DNA of 64,000 bases from Streptomyces sp. RKAG293 (GTDB lineage Bacteria > Actinomycetota > Actinomycetes > Streptomycetales > Streptomycetaceae), in contig NZ_JAJOZB010000001.1 in NCBI RefSeq assembly GCF_023701745.1, positions 4,656,501 to 4,720,500 on the forward strand, in the 5' to 3' direction. The notes under the pieces were generated by a model that saw only the letters and a list, made by a program, of their open reading frames with translations, did not search any database and had not been told where the DNA came from. Of the stretch, positions 8,714 through 22,370 are shown piece by piece. The stretch's first letter is position 1, and the number at the start of each line of letters is the position of its first letter. The translations under genes were made by a program, and so were the position numbers.

Positions 8714-9081
8714 CGCGCAACCCCTCCCAGCAGCCGCTGCAGGGCGGCGTCCAGGTCGCGGGCCAGCTGTGCATGGTCAGCACCACCCGCTCCGGGCAGC
8801 GCTCGTACGACTACCAGGCTACCGGGGGGCAGCAGGGCCAGTCGCTCGCGTACCAGGTGCCGCAGCCGGCGCTTCACAAGGTTGCGCTGCACGGCTCCGC
8901 CGACTGCTTTGCTCACGACGAAACCCGCACGTGCCGGGGGAGTGATCCCCCCCGATACGTGCGGGTCCATGGTCTCTGCCTGCAGATGGACAACCAGAAG
9001 CGGGCGACCCGCTCGGCGTCCACGGCGTACCGCTGCCGCGAAGTCCTGGCGCCGCCTCAGCCGGTTTTCGGTGGGCAGCAC
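8710..9081 (-). CDS. rnpA: Ribonuclease P protein component
   Basis: The 123-aa protein subunit of RNase P binds the catalytic RNA and helps mature tRNA 5' ends. The signature RNxxKRRLR is present as [15 protein letters not shown], and the N-terminal NRLRRRQDF is typical. The frame is open upstream, but GTG 9081 ([11 protein letters not shown]) fits the family start and leaves a short gap to rpmH. It overlaps yidD by 4 bases. Confidence 0.95.
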   Translation of the reverse strand: MLPTENRLRRRQDFAAAVRRGRRAGRPLLVVHLQAETMDPHVSGGITPPARAGFVVSKAVGGAVQRNLVKRRLRHLVRERLALLPPGSLVVVRALPGAGGADHAQLARDLDAALQRLLGGVAR

Positions 9082-9100
9082 GGCATGTGACCTGTTGCGA

Positions 9101-9238
9101 TCAGGCGGACAGGCGGGCGCGGCCCTTGACGCGGCGCGTCGCCAGGATGGCGCGGCCTGCACGCGTGCGCATCCGCAGACGGAAGCCGTGGGTCTTGGCG
9201 CGGCGGCGGTTGTTCGGCTGGAAGGTGCGCTTGCTCAC
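9101..9238 (-). CDS. rpmH: 50S ribosomal protein L34
   Basis: A 45-aa, extremely basic ribosomal protein. The complete L34 signature is seen ([19 protein letters not shown]). GTG start at 9238-9236 with GAGCCCCCGAG-type spacing upstream. First gene of the leftward operon, divergent from dnaA. Confidence 0.97.
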   Translation of the reverse strand: MSKRTFQPNNRRRAKTHGFRLRMRTRAGRAILATRRVKGRARLSA

Positions 9239-9634
9239 TCGGGGGCTCCAGGGAAAATCGGATGAGGCGGGACGTCGCCTGGCTGTCACCGTGCGCCCAC
9301 GAAAAACTCGCGGACCATTTAGGTGCACCGCTTGACGATCTTCCAGGGGGTCCCGGTTGATCCTCGCCCATCGGTAGGCAGGCGGCAGCAGCCATCGACA
9401 ACTCGACCTCGATACGGTACGTGCGGTTGACCCATCCGGTCAAACCGGGGTCACCTGGGGCTCCGTTTGTGCACAGCCTGTGGACAACGACTTGAACCAC
9501 TGGGCCTGCGCTGACTACCGTGGCCGAACTCGGGCATCTACCGCACACCCGACCCGACATTCTTCCCGCCCGTCCCAAGAACCACACCTTCGTGGGATTC
9601 CTCGGCACCACCAGCGACTGAGAGAGCGTGCACT
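9239..9634. promoter_or_regulatory. rpmH-dnaA divergent promoter region with DnaA boxes
   Basis: This gene-free 396-base region holds the promoters of rpmH (leftward) and dnaA (rightward). Two DnaA boxes sit close together: TTGTGCACA at 9467-9475 (one mismatch) and TGTGGACAA at 9479-9487 (perfect, reverse orientation). This pair is well placed for DnaA autorepression of its own promoter, as reported for Streptomyces dnaA. No small gene is convincing here. Confidence 0.8.
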
Positions 9635-11404
9635 GTGGCTGACGTATCCGCCGATCTAGCCGCAGTGTGGCCCCGCGTACTCCAGAAGATCCTGGTGGAG
9701 AGCGAGGACCTCAAGCCGAAGGACGCGGAGTGGCTCAAGCGCACCCAGCCGCTCGCCCTCGTCGCGGGCACCGCGGTGCTGTCCGCCCCCAACGAGTTCG
9801 CCAAGAGCGTCCTCGAGGGGCGCCTGCTGCCACTGATCACCGAAGTCCTCAGCCGTGAGTTCGGACACCCGGTCGGCATCGCCATCGCCGTCGCGTCCGG
9901 CGGCGACCAGGACGGTCCGGCGCCGGCCCCGCAGGAGCCGGTCCAGGAGCCCGCTCCGTACGGCCAGCACCGGCGGGAGTACGACGAGTCCTACGACCGC
10001 CCGCAGTCCGACCGCCCGTCGCACGACGACGGCCCCCGGATGCGCCGCGCCTACCCCGACCATCCGTCCGGGCGCCCTGGCACCGACGAGTGGCCGCCGC
10101 GGCCCGCCGCCGACGATCCCTGGCAGCAGCCGCGGCTCGGCGGCTTCCAGGAGCGCGACAGCTACCAGAGCGACCGGGACCGCTACCCGGCGGACCGCGA
10201 CCGTGAGTCCTATCCGCCGGCTCCGCAGTCCGGCTACCGGTCGCAGCCACCGGAGCGCGACCGGCACGACTCGGGGCGTCACGACTCCGGACCCCGGGAC
10301 GGACACCGCGACCAGGGCCGTCACGACCAGGCGCCCCCCGGCCGCAGCAGCCAGGGCAGTGCGCCGAACGAGCCGACCGCCCGGCTGAACCCGAAGTACC
10401 TCTTCGACACCTTCGTCATCGGCTCGTCGAACCGGTTCGCGCACGCGGCGGCCGTGGCGGTCGCCGAGGCACCGGCCAAGGCGTACAACCCGCTCTTCAT
10501 CTACGGGGAGTCCGGGCTCGGCAAGACCCACCTGCTGCACGCCATCGGGCACTACGCGCGGAGCCTCTACCCCGGCACCCGGGTGCGGTACGTGAGCTCG
10601 GAGGAGTTCACCAACGAGTTCATCAACTCCATCCGCGACGGCAAGGGCGACACCTTCCGCAAGCGGTACCGCGAGATGGACATCCTGCTGGTCGACGACA
10701 TCCAGTTCCTCGCGAGCAAGGAGTCGACGCAGGAGGAGTTCTTCCACACCTTCAACACCCTGCACAACGCGAACAAGCAGATCGTGCTCTCCTCCGACCG
10801 GCCGCCCAAACAGCTGGTCACGCTCGAGGACCGGCTGCGCAACCGCTTCGAGTGGGGCCTGATCACGGACGTCCAGCCGCCCGAGCTGGAGACCCGGATC
10901 GCGATCCTGCGCAAGAAAGCGGTGCAGGAGCAGCTCAACGCCCCGCCCGAGGTGCTGGAGTTCATCGCCTCGCGCATCTCGCGGAACATCCGCGAGCTGG
11001 AGGGCGCGCTGATCCGCGTCACCGCGTTCGCGAGCCTGAACCGGCAGCCGGTGGACCTGCAGCTGACCGAGATCGTCCTCAAGGACCTGATCCCGGGCGG
11101 CGAGGACTCGGTGCCGGACATCACCGGGCCCGCGATCATGGCGGAGACCGCGGCGTACTTCGGGCTGGCCGTGGACGACCTGTGCGGATCGTCGCGCAGC
11201 CGGGTGCTGGTCACCGCCCGTCAGATCGCCATGTACCTGTGCCGTGAGCTGACGGACCTGTCGCTGCCGAAGATCGGCGCGCTGTTCGGCGGCCGCGACC
11301 ACACGACGGTGATGCACGCGGACCGCAAGATCCGGGCGCTGATGGCCGAACGGCGGTCCATCTACAACCAGGTGACCGAGCTGACGAACCGGATCAAGAG
11401 CTGA
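9635..11404 (+). CDS. dnaA: Chromosomal replication initiator DnaA
   Basis: A 589-aa AAA+ initiator that binds DnaA boxes in oriC and opens the duplex. Domain I spans about residues 1-85. Domain II (about 90-248) is greatly expanded and rich in Asp, Arg, Pro, Gln and Tyr, a Streptomyces trait. Domain III begins at [13 protein letters not shown], with Walker [10 protein letters not shown] at 291-299, Walker B LLVDDIQF, and sensor motifs further on. Domain IV contains the DNA-binding signature [14 protein letters not shown] start. It is followed by a strong terminator and then oriC. Confidence 0.98.
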   Translation: MADVSADLAAVWPRVLQKILVESEDLKPKDAEWLKRTQPLALVAGTAVLSAPNEFAKSVLEGRLLPLITEVLSREFGHPVGIAIAVASGGDQDGPAPAPQEPVQEPAPYGQHRREYDESYDRPQSDRPSHDDGPRMRRAYPDHPSGRPGTDEWPPRPAADDPWQQPRLGGFQERDSYQSDRDRYPADRDRESYPPAPQSGYRSQPPERDRHDSGRHDSGPRDGHRDQGRHDQAPPGRSSQGSAPNEPTARLNPKYLFDTFVIGSSNRFAHAAAVAVAEAPAKAYNPLFIYGESGLGKTHLLHAIGHYARSLYPGTRVRYVSSEEFTNEFINSIRDGKGDTFRKRYREMDILLVDDIQFLASKESTQEEFFHTFNTLHNANKQIVLSSDRPPKQLVTLEDRLRNRFEWGLITDVQPPELETRIAILRKKAVQEQLNAPPEVLEFIASRISRNIRELEGALIRVTAFASLNRQPVDLQLTEIVLKDLIPGGEDSVPDITGPAIMAETAAYFGLAVDDLCGSSRSRVLVTARQIAMYLCRELTDLSLPKIGALFGGRDHTTVMHADRKIRALMAERRSIYNQVTELTNRIKS

Positions 11405-11502
11405 TCCTGAGCGCCTCCTGAGCGCCTCCAGGACCCGTCCAGGGCTCGGACAACGGCCTCGATCACGGCATCGATCACGACTGAAGCACGGTGGAAACGC
11501 CC

Positions 11503-11540
11503 AGCGCCCCGGGAGTCGAACTCCCGGGGCGCTTCTTTTT
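11503..11540 (+). terminator. dnaA rho-independent terminator
   Basis: A 13-bp perfect stem (arm AGCGCCCCGGGAG), 5-base loop and TTCTTTTTG tail. It isolates oriC from dnaA transcription. Confidence 0.93.
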
Positions 11541-12248
11541 GTTCGAATCAGGGCTCGTGACCGGGGCTTCTCCACAGGTTGGGCCGGAAACGGCCGTCCA
11601 CACCCTGGGGACTGGGAAGTTGTCCCAACTGCCTCCACAGGCAGGCCCGCTGCATACTCATCAGGCGAGGTCAGTGGGGTGTGGATTTGTGGGAAACCTT
11701 CATCCACAGCCTGTGGACAGAGATTGTGGTTACCGGTCAGTCCGGAGGTTGTCCACCGGCCGCCCACAGCCTGAAGGGGGTTGTACACAGCTTCTCCACA
11801 CGTTTGTCCACTGTTCGGCAACAAAACGGCGTCTGTCCCCGGGGAGAGTGAACCGCGTCACACCAAGGGGGTGGATTGGGCTGGGGAGAACCCGGGTATT
11901 TCTGGGGACAGTGCTGGGGAGAAGTGGGGGTCCCCTGTGTATGCGGTGTGCACAACTTCTGGCTGTCCACAGAAGCGGGTGGTTATGCACCGCCTCCGCC
12001 CACAGGCGCGGTGGATAAAAAACGTGCCCTGACCTGCGCAGGAACCACTTATCCACGGTATCCACAACACCTATTACTACGACTACGTATAGATAACTGG
12101 GAACCTGCTTGGAAGCATGGGCTGTGAACAACTCGGGCCGGAGCCGCCCGACACCGCCCTGCCCGGCTTGACCTCAACCCGCACCGACTGTCGGCGCCGG
12201 CTGTCAGACTGTTCACCGACAGCCAGCAACAAGCAGGAGGCGGTTCCG
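11541..12248. other. oriC: Chromosomal replication origin oriC
   Basis: This non-coding region between dnaA and dnaN is packed with DnaA boxes in both orientations. Boxes within one mismatch of TTGTCCACA are TTCTCCACA 11568-11576, TGTGGACAG 11712-11720, TTGTCCACC 11749-11757, TTGTACACA 11781-11789, TTCTCCACA 11792-11800, TTGTCCACT 11804-11812, TGTGCACAA 11947-11955, CTGTCCACA 11963-11971 and TGTGAACAA 12123-12131. Weaker copies include TTATCCACG 12049-12057 and GTATCCACA 12058-12066. A relatively AT-rich stretch at about 12069-12100 may include the dnaN promoter. As in other Streptomyces origins, many weak boxes are used and there are no E. coli-type AT-rich 13-mers. I see no convincing protein gene. 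Confidence 0.95.
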
Positions 12249-13379
12249 GTGAAGATCCGGGTGGAGCGCGACGTACTCGCCGAGGCAGTGGCTTGGGCAG
12301 CCCGCAGCCTTCCGGCCCGTCCCCCGGTACCGGTCCTCGCCGGACTGCTGCTGAAGGCGGAGGAGGGCAGGCTCAGCCTCTCCGGCTTCGACTACGAGGT
12401 CTCGGCCCGGGTCGCGGTCGACGCGGAGGTCGAGGAGGACGGCACGGTCCTCGTTTCCGGCCGGCTGCTCGCCGACATCACGCGGGCACTTCCCAACAGG
12501 CCTGTGGAGATCTCCACCGAGGGTTCCCGCGTCACCGTGGTCTGCGGCAGCTCGCGATTCACACTCCACACCCTGCCTGTGGAGGAGTACCCGGCACTGC
12601 CCGCGATGCCGGTCGCCTCCGGCACGGTGCCCGGTGAGGTCTTCGCCGCCGCGGCCGCCCAGGTGGCCATCGCCGCCGGCCGTGACGACACCCTGCCGGT
12701 GCTGACCGGTGTGCGGATCGAGATCGAGGGCGACACGGTCACCCTCGCCGCCACCGACCGCTACCGCTTCGCGGTCCGCGAGTTCATGTGGAAGCCCGAG
12801 CAGGCGGACATCTCCGCGGTCGCCCTGGTGCCCGCCAAGACCCTGCTGGACACCGCCAAGTCCCTGACCAGCGGAGACACCGTCTCCATCGCGCTGGCGG
12901 GCTCCGGTGCCGGTGAGGGCCTGATCGGCTTCGAGGGCGCCGGGCGCCGCACCACCACCCGGTTGCTCGAAGGCGACCTGCCCAAGTACCGCACGCTCTT
13001 CCCGACCGAGTTCGCCTCGGTCGCCGTCATCGAGACCGCGCCCTTCGTCGAGGCCGTCAAGCGTGTCGCGCTGGTCGCCGAGCGGAACACCCCGGTGCGG
13101 CTCAGCTTCGAGCAGGGCGTCCTCACCCTGGAGGCCGGTTCCAGCGACGATGCACAGGCTGTGGAGCGGGTCGACTCCAAGCTCGACGGCGACGACATCT
13201 CGATCGCCTTCAACCCGACGTTCCTGCTGGACGGGCTCAGCGCGATCGACTCGCCGGTCGCCCAGCTCTCCTTCACCACCTCCACCAAGCCCGCGCTGCT
13301 CAGCGGCCGCCCGGCGGTGGACGCGGAGGCGGACGACGCGTACAAGTACCTGATCATGCCGGTGCGCCTCTCCGGCTGA
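12249..13379 (+). CDS. dnaN: DNA polymerase III beta subunit (sliding clamp)
   Basis: The 376-aa clamp tethers DNA polymerase III and other repair enzymes to DNA. Three clamp repeats are visible, with family motifs such as LPVLTGVRIE and the C-terminal YLIMPVRL. A longer open frame exists upstream, but GTG 12249 (VKIRVERDVL) with AGGAGG at 12235-12240 is the clear start and matches the normal length. It is the first gene right of oriC. Confidence 0.97.
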   Translation: MKIRVERDVLAEAVAWAARSLPARPPVPVLAGLLLKAEEGRLSLSGFDYEVSARVAVDAEVEEDGTVLVSGRLLADITRALPNRPVEISTEGSRVTVVCGSSRFTLHTLPVEEYPALPAMPVASGTVPGEVFAAAAAQVAIAAGRDDTLPVLTGVRIEIEGDTVTLAATDRYRFAVREFMWKPEQADISAVALVPAKTLLDTAKSLTSGDTVSIALAGSGAGEGLIGFEGAGRRTTTRLLEGDLPKYRTLFPTEFASVAVIETAPFVEAVKRVALVAERNTPVRLSFEQGVLTLEAGSSDDAQAVERVDSKLDGDDISIAFNPTFLLDGLSAIDSPVAQLSFTTSTKPALLSGRPAVDAEADDAYKYLIMPVRLSG

Positions 13380-13465
13380 CCGCTGCGCCTCTCCGGCTGA
13401 GCCGGTAGCGCGGGGCCGTCGTAGGCTCGGTCTAGGTCAGGCACGCTTCGAACGAAGGATCTGTG

Positions 13466-14344
13466 ATGGAGCTCGGTCTCATCGGTCTCGGCAAGATGGG
13501 CGGCAACATGCGCGAGCGCATCCGCCGCGCGGGCCACACCGTCATCGGCTACGACCGGAACCCGGACGTCGCCGATGTCCACAGCCTCAAGGAGCTTGTG
13601 GACACCCTCAAGGGTCCGCGGGTCGTGTGGGTGATGGTCCCGTCCGGTGCGGCCACCCAGTCGACCATCGACGAGCTGGCCGGACTGCTCTCCCCCGGCG
13701 ACATCGTCGTCGACGGCGGGAACTCCCGCTGGACCGACGACGAGAAGCACGGCGAGGAGCTGAAGGCCCAGGGCATCGGCTTCGTCGACTGCGGCGTCTC
13801 GGGCGGTGTCTGGGGCCTGGAGAACGGCTACGCGCTGATGTACGGCGGCTCCGCCGAGGACGTCGCCAAGGTGCAGCCGATCTTCGACGCGCTCAAGCCG
13901 GAGGGTGAGTTCGGCTCGGTCCACGCGGGCAAGATCGGCGCCGGCCACTTCGCGAAGATGGTTCACAACGGCATCGAGTACGCCATGATGCAGGCCTACG
14001 CCGAGGGCTGGGAGCTGCTGGAGGCCGTGGACTCCGTCACCGACGTCCGCGAGGTCTTCCGCTCCTGGCAGGAGGGCACCGTCATCCGCTCCTGGCTGCT
14101 CGATCTGGCGGTCAACGCGCTGGACGACGACGAGCACCTGGAGAAGCTGCGCGGCTTCGCGCAGGACTCGGGCGAGGGCCGCTGGACGGTGGAGGCCGCG
14201 ATCGACAACGCGGTGCCGCTGCCGGCGATCACCGCATCGCTGTTCGCCCGTTTCGCGTCCCGCCAGGACGACTCCCCGCAGATGAAGATGATCGCGGCGC
14301 TGCGTAACCAGTTCGGCGGCCACGCGGTCGAGAACAAGAAGTAG
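13466..14344 (+). CDS. gnd: 6-phosphogluconate dehydrogenase (decarboxylating), short YqeC type
   Basis: A 292-aa enzyme of the pentose phosphate pathway that oxidises 6-phosphogluconate to ribulose-5-phosphate with release of CO2. The N-terminal dinucleotide motif [12 protein letters not shown], substrate-binding CGVSGGVWG and KMVHNGIEY motifs are present. It belongs to the short class (about 300 aa, compared with about 470 in E. coli). An alternative GTG lies 3 bases upstream, but GAAGGA at 13454-13459 favours ATG 13466. The placement between dnaN and recF is conserved in Streptomyces. Confidence 0.95.
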   Translation: MELGLIGLGKMGGNMRERIRRAGHTVIGYDRNPDVADVHSLKELVDTLKGPRVVWVMVPSGAATQSTIDELAGLLSPGDIVVDGGNSRWTDDEKHGEELKAQGIGFVDCGVSGGVWGLENGYALMYGGSAEDVAKVQPIFDALKPEGEFGSVHAGKIGAGHFAKMVHNGIEYAMMQAYAEGWELLEAVDSVTDVREVFRSWQEGTVIRSWLLDLAVNALDDDEHLEKLRGFAQDSGEGRWTVEAAIDNAVPLPAITASLFARFASRQDDSPQMKMIAALRNQFGGHAVENKK

Positions 14345-14372
14345 TCATCACCGGGGAGGCCGGCGCACAGCC

Positions 14373-15506
14373 ATGCACGTAGCGCACCTGTCGCTAGCCG
14401 ACTTCCGTTCCTACGCCCGGGTCGAGGTACCGCTCGACCCGGGCGTCACCGCTTTCGTGGGACCCAACGGGCAGGGCAAGACCAACCTCGTCGAGGCGGT
14501 CGGGTACCTGGCCACGCTGGGCAGCCACCGGGTGGCCTCCGACGCGCCACTGGTGCGGTCGGGGGCGGAGCGCGCGGTGGTCAGGGCCCAGGTGGTGCAG
14601 GGCGACCGCCAGCAGCTCATCGAGCTGGAGATCAATCCCGGCCGCGCGAACCGGGCCCGGATCAACCGTTCGAACCAGGTCCGGCCGCGCGACGTGCTGG
14701 GCATTCTGCGGTCGGTGCTGTTCGCGCCCGAGGACCTCGCCCTGGTGAAGGGCGACCCCGGTGAGCGCCGCCGCTTCCTCGACGAACTGCTCACCACCCG
14801 CACTCCGCGGCTGGCGGGTACCCGTTCGGACTACGAGCGAGTGCTGAAACAGCGCAACACCCTGCTGAAGAGCGCGGCGATGGCCCGCAGGCACGGCGGC
14901 AAGGGCGGCGACCTGTCGACGCTGGACGTCTGGGACCAGCATCTGGCGGGTGTCGGCGCGGAGCTGCTCGCGCAGCGGCTGGACCTGACGGCCGCGCTGC
15001 AGCCGCTGGCGGACAAGGCGTACGAGCAGCTGGCTCCCGGGGGCGGCCCGGTCGCGTTGGAGTACCGCAGTTCGATCGGCGAACGACTCGCCGGAGCGAG
15101 CGGCCGGGAGGAGTTGTCCGGGCTGCTGCTGGAGGCGCTGGGCGAGTCCCGCAAGCAGGAGATCGAGCGGGGGGTGACGCTCGTCGGCCCGCACCGTGAC
15201 GATCTGCTGCTGCATCTGGGCCGGCTGCCGGCGAAGGGCTATGCGAGCCACGGCGAGTCCTGGTCGTACGCGCTGGCGCTGCGGCTGGCGTCGTACGAGC
15301 TGTTGAGCGCGGACGGCAGGGAGCCGGTGCTGGTCCTGGACGACGTCTTCGCGGAGCTGGACGCCAAGCGGCGCCGACGGCTGGCGGAGCTGGTGGCGCC
15401 GGGCGAACAGGTGCTGGTCACCGCGGCTGTGGAGGACGATGTGCCGGATCTGCTGGCAGGGGCGCGGTTCGCCGTCGAGCAGGGCGCAGCGGAGCGTGTG
15501 TCATGA
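14373..15506 (+). CDS. recF: DNA replication and repair protein RecF
   Basis: A 377-aa SMC-like ATPase that promotes RecA loading at gaps. Walker [10 protein letters not shown] is near residue 30. The signature-type motif and Walker B ([12 protein letters not shown]) are in the C-terminal part, with LRLASYELL between them. Its TGA overlaps the ATG of the next gene (ATGA). In-order neighbour of dnaN, gnd and gyrB. Confidence 0.96.
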   Translation: MHVAHLSLADFRSYARVEVPLDPGVTAFVGPNGQGKTNLVEAVGYLATLGSHRVASDAPLVRSGAERAVVRAQVVQGDRQQLIELEINPGRANRARINRSNQVRPRDVLGILRSVLFAPEDLALVKGDPGERRRFLDELLTTRTPRLAGTRSDYERVLKQRNTLLKSAAMARRHGGKGGDLSTLDVWDQHLAGVGAELLAQRLDLTAALQPLADKAYEQLAPGGGPVALEYRSSIGERLAGASGREELSGLLLEALGESRKQEIERGVTLVGPHRDDLLLHLGRLPAKGYASHGESWSYALALRLASYELLSADGREPVLVLDDVFAELDAKRRRRLAELVAPGEQVLVTAAVEDDVPDLLAGARFAVEQGAAERVS

Positions 15507-16084
15507 GCGGGCAGCTGCCGGCGGACGGCCGGGACGCGGGAAAACCGACCGCATCGGGAGCACCGGACGCGGAGACCCCCGGCGACGGGCTGTCCGGGGT
15601 CGACCTGGCGCGGGTCGCGCTGCGCGCCGCCAAGGAGCAGGCGCGGGCGCGGGGCGCGGCGACGCAGCAGAAGAAGCAGGCGCGCCGCGGGGGCCTGCGC
15701 AGCGGTGCGCGCGCCGACGGCCGGGATCCGCTGCCGCTGGGTGCCGCGATCAGCCGGTTGATCACCGAGCGCGGCTGGGAGGCGCCGGCCGCGGTGGGCG
15801 GGGTGATGGGCCGCTGGCCGCAGATCGTCGGTGAGGACATCGCGCAGCACTGCGAGCCGGCGAAGTACGACGAGGAGGAGTGCGTCCTGACGGTGCAGTG
15901 CGACTCGACGGCGTGGGCGACGCAGCTGCGGCTGCTGGCTCCGACGCTGGTGGCGAGGCTGAACAGCGATCTGGGCCATGGCACGGTGAAGTTGATCAAG
16001 GTGCTGGGCCCGATGGGGCCGCCGCGTACCTACGGCCGGCTGCGCGCGCCGGGCAGCAAGGGCCCGGGCGACACATACGGGTGA
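15503..16084 (+). CDS. DciA-like DUF721 protein
   Basis: A 193-aa protein whose C-terminal half carries the DUF721/DciA domain ([18 protein letters not shown] and [17 protein letters not shown]). DciA proteins load or assist the replicative helicase DnaB in many bacteria that lack DnaC. The N-terminal part is low complexity, Ala/Arg/Gln-rich and probably disordered. It overlaps recF by 4 bases. The location next to oriC and gyrB supports a replication role. Function is inferred from the family. Confidence 0.85.
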   Translation: MSGQLPADGRDAGKPTASGAPDAETPGDGLSGVDLARVALRAAKEQARARGAATQQKKQARRGGLRSGARADGRDPLPLGAAISRLITERGWEAPAAVGGVMGRWPQIVGEDIAQHCEPAKYDEEECVLTVQCDSTAWATQLRLLAPTLVARLNSDLGHGTVKLIKVLGPMGPPRTYGRLRAPGSKGPGDTYG

Positions 16085-18375
<2,291 letters not shown>

Positions 18376-18416
18376 GTCGGCCCCACCGCCGCCGCCCGAA
18401 AGGACTTTGACCAGCA

Positions 18417-21002
<2,586 letters not shown>

Positions 21003-21005
21003 GCC

Positions 21006-21707
21006 GTGAGTGGAGCCACGGGCGCCGCTGCTGGTGGGACGACAGGCCCGGACCGGCCGCAGGCGGCCACCCAGGCCGGTGCCGGCGGTGCCCCTGGTTC
21101 GCCCACGGACAGCGGCCCGCAGCAGGGGGGATCCACCGTGACCGACACACGTCCGCCGCATCATGCGGGCCCGCTTCAAACCTATGGCGCGGGGGTTCCC
21201 GGTGCACCGGAGCAGCCTCCGCACCAGCCCGCGCAGGCGTACGCGCCGCCGGCCGCTCAGGGGGCCGGCGTGGGGGCGCCGGCCGCCGCGGGCGTCCGCA
21301 GGCCGCGTCCCGCCGCCCGTACCGTCCCGCGGACGCGCAAGGCGCGGCTGCGGGTCGCCAGGGCCGACCCCTGGTCGGTGATGAAGGTCAGTTTCCTGCT
21401 CTCCATCGCGCTGGGCGTCTGCACGATCGTGGCGGTGGCGGTGCTGTGGATGGTGCTGGACGCGATCGGCGTCTTCAGCACCGTCGGCAGCACGATCAGC
21501 GACGCGACGACGGCGGAGGGCGGTGGCAGCGGTGGTTTCGACCTGGTGTCCTTCCTGTCGCTGTCCCGCGTCCTGGTCATCACCACGGTCATCGCGGTGA
21601 TCGACGTGGTCCTCGCGACGGCGCTGGCCACCCTCGGTGCCTTCATCTACAACATGTCCGCGGGCTTCGTCGGGGGCGTCGAGCTGACGCTCGCCGAGGA
21701 CGAGTAG
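21006..21707 (+). CDS. DUF3566 membrane protein
   Basis: A 233-aa protein with a long Gly/Pro/Ala-rich, probably disordered N-terminus (residues 1-115), then a conserved DUF3566 domain. This begins near RKARLRVARADPWSVMKVSF and contains two transmembrane helices (about residues 135-160 and 195-220). Genes of this family follow gyrA throughout Actinobacteria, including the mycobacterial Rv0007 position. The function is not established. The GTG start directly follows the gyrA stop, so translation is probably coupled. Confidence 0.88.
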   Translation: MSGATGAAAGGTTGPDRPQAATQAGAGGAPGSPTDSGPQQGGSTVTDTRPPHHAGPLQTYGAGVPGAPEQPPHQPAQAYAPPAAQGAGVGAPAAAGVRRPRPAARTVPRTRKARLRVARADPWSVMKVSFLLSIALGVCTIVAVAVLWMVLDAIGVFSTVGSTISDATTAEGGGSGGFDLVSFLSLSRVLVITTVIAVIDVVLATALATLGAFIYNMSAGFVGGVELTLAEDE

Positions 21708-21727
21708 CAGGGCGCCGGATTCCGATT

Positions 21728-21756
21728 TTGGGACATGGCCTGTGGTGCGCTAATCT
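21728..21756 (+). promoter_or_regulatory. Promoter of tRNA-Ile
   Basis: TTGGGA (21728-21733) and TAATCT (21751-21756) are spaced by 17 bases, 13 bases before the tRNA 5' end. This fits a housekeeping sigma promoter. The GCTAATCTT context also occurs upstream of tRNA-Leu (at about 50555). Confidence 0.7.
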
Positions 21757-21769
21757 TTCGTTGCAGCGC

Positions 21770-21843
21770 GGGCCTATAGCTCAGACGGTTAGAGCGCTTC
21801 CCTGATAAGGAAGAGGCCACAGGTTCAAGTCCTGTTAGGCCCA
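21770..21843 (+). tRNA. tRNA-Ile (anticodon GAT)
   Basis: A 74-base cloverleaf: acceptor GGGCCTA pairs with TAGGCCC, discriminator A. D-arm AGCTCAGACGGTTAGAGC, anticodon loop CTGATAA with GAT, T-arm GGTTCAAGTCC. CCA is not encoded. It lies right after the gyrA-DUF3566 operon, as in other actinobacteria. Confidence 0.97.
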
Positions 21844-21851
21844 CCGCGTTG

Positions 21852-21887
21852 AACGGCCCGTACGGATCCTGATCCGTACGGGCCGTT
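21852..21887 (+). terminator. tRNA-Ile terminator
   Basis: A 17-bp perfect stem (arm AACGGCCCGTACGGATC) with a 2-base loop and TTTGCT tail, 8 bases after the tRNA. Confidence 0.88.
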
Positions 21888-22023
21888 TGCTGTCTCCGGC
21901 GGGCTGTCCGGATGCTGTCCGGTACGGGAGTTGGAGCGGGTGCAGGTCACCGTTCGGTATCGGCCGGTGTGTATAGTCGGGCGCGTCAGGGCTCTCCCAA
22001 TCCAAGAAGGACGAGGTCGCGCG

Positions 22024-22164
22024 GTGAAGAAGTTTCTCCTGGTGGCACTGGCCGCCATCGGCGGGCTCCTCGTGTACCGCCAGATCCAGGCGGACCGCGC
22101 CGAGCAGGATCTGTGGACGGAAGCGACCGACTCCGTACCGGCAGGTTCCGGCGCGAGCGTCTGA
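22024..22164 (+). CDS. DLW-39 family small protein
   Basis: A 46-aa protein with a single N-terminal hydrophobic helix (FLLVALAAIGGLLVY) and the family signature RAEQDLW that gives the DLW-39 name. Start GTG 22024 is preceded by GAAGGACGAGG. The family is a tiny conserved protein in Streptomyces near gyrA. A link to secondary metabolism has been proposed, but the molecular role is unknown. A perfect terminator follows. Confidence 0.85.
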   Translation: MKKFLLVALAAIGGLLVYRQIQADRAEQDLWTEATDSVPAGSGASV

Positions 22165-22180
22165 GACGCCGAAGTGCTCC

Positions 22181-22211
22181 GAGGCCCCGACCGCACAGCG
22201 GTCGGGGCCTC
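22181..22211 (+). terminator. Terminator of the DLW-39 gene
   Basis: A 14-bp perfect stem (arm GAGGCCCCGACCGC) with a 3-base loop, 16 bases after the stop, then TTGCTGTG. Confidence 0.85.
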
Positions 22212-22370
22212 TTGCTGTGCCGGGCCGGGCGCTCCGTGCCGAACCCGGCCTCGGTGTGAGGGGGCACCCGCTGTTGCGGGACCGTGACGGGAAACGTCTT
22301 GAGTTTGCTCACGCAAATCAATACCTTCGCGGTAGCAAATAAAGCCGGTCCGGTCGAGGGGGAGCACAGC

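Noticed and set aside
9656-11824. 722-aa frame antisense to dnaA and running into oriC
   Set aside because: Shadow frame created by high third-position GC; spans the terminator and DnaA boxes.
12117-12248. N-terminal extension of DnaN
   Set aside because: The extra 44 residues lie in oriC over DnaA boxes; GTG 12249 has an ideal AGGAGG and matches the family start.
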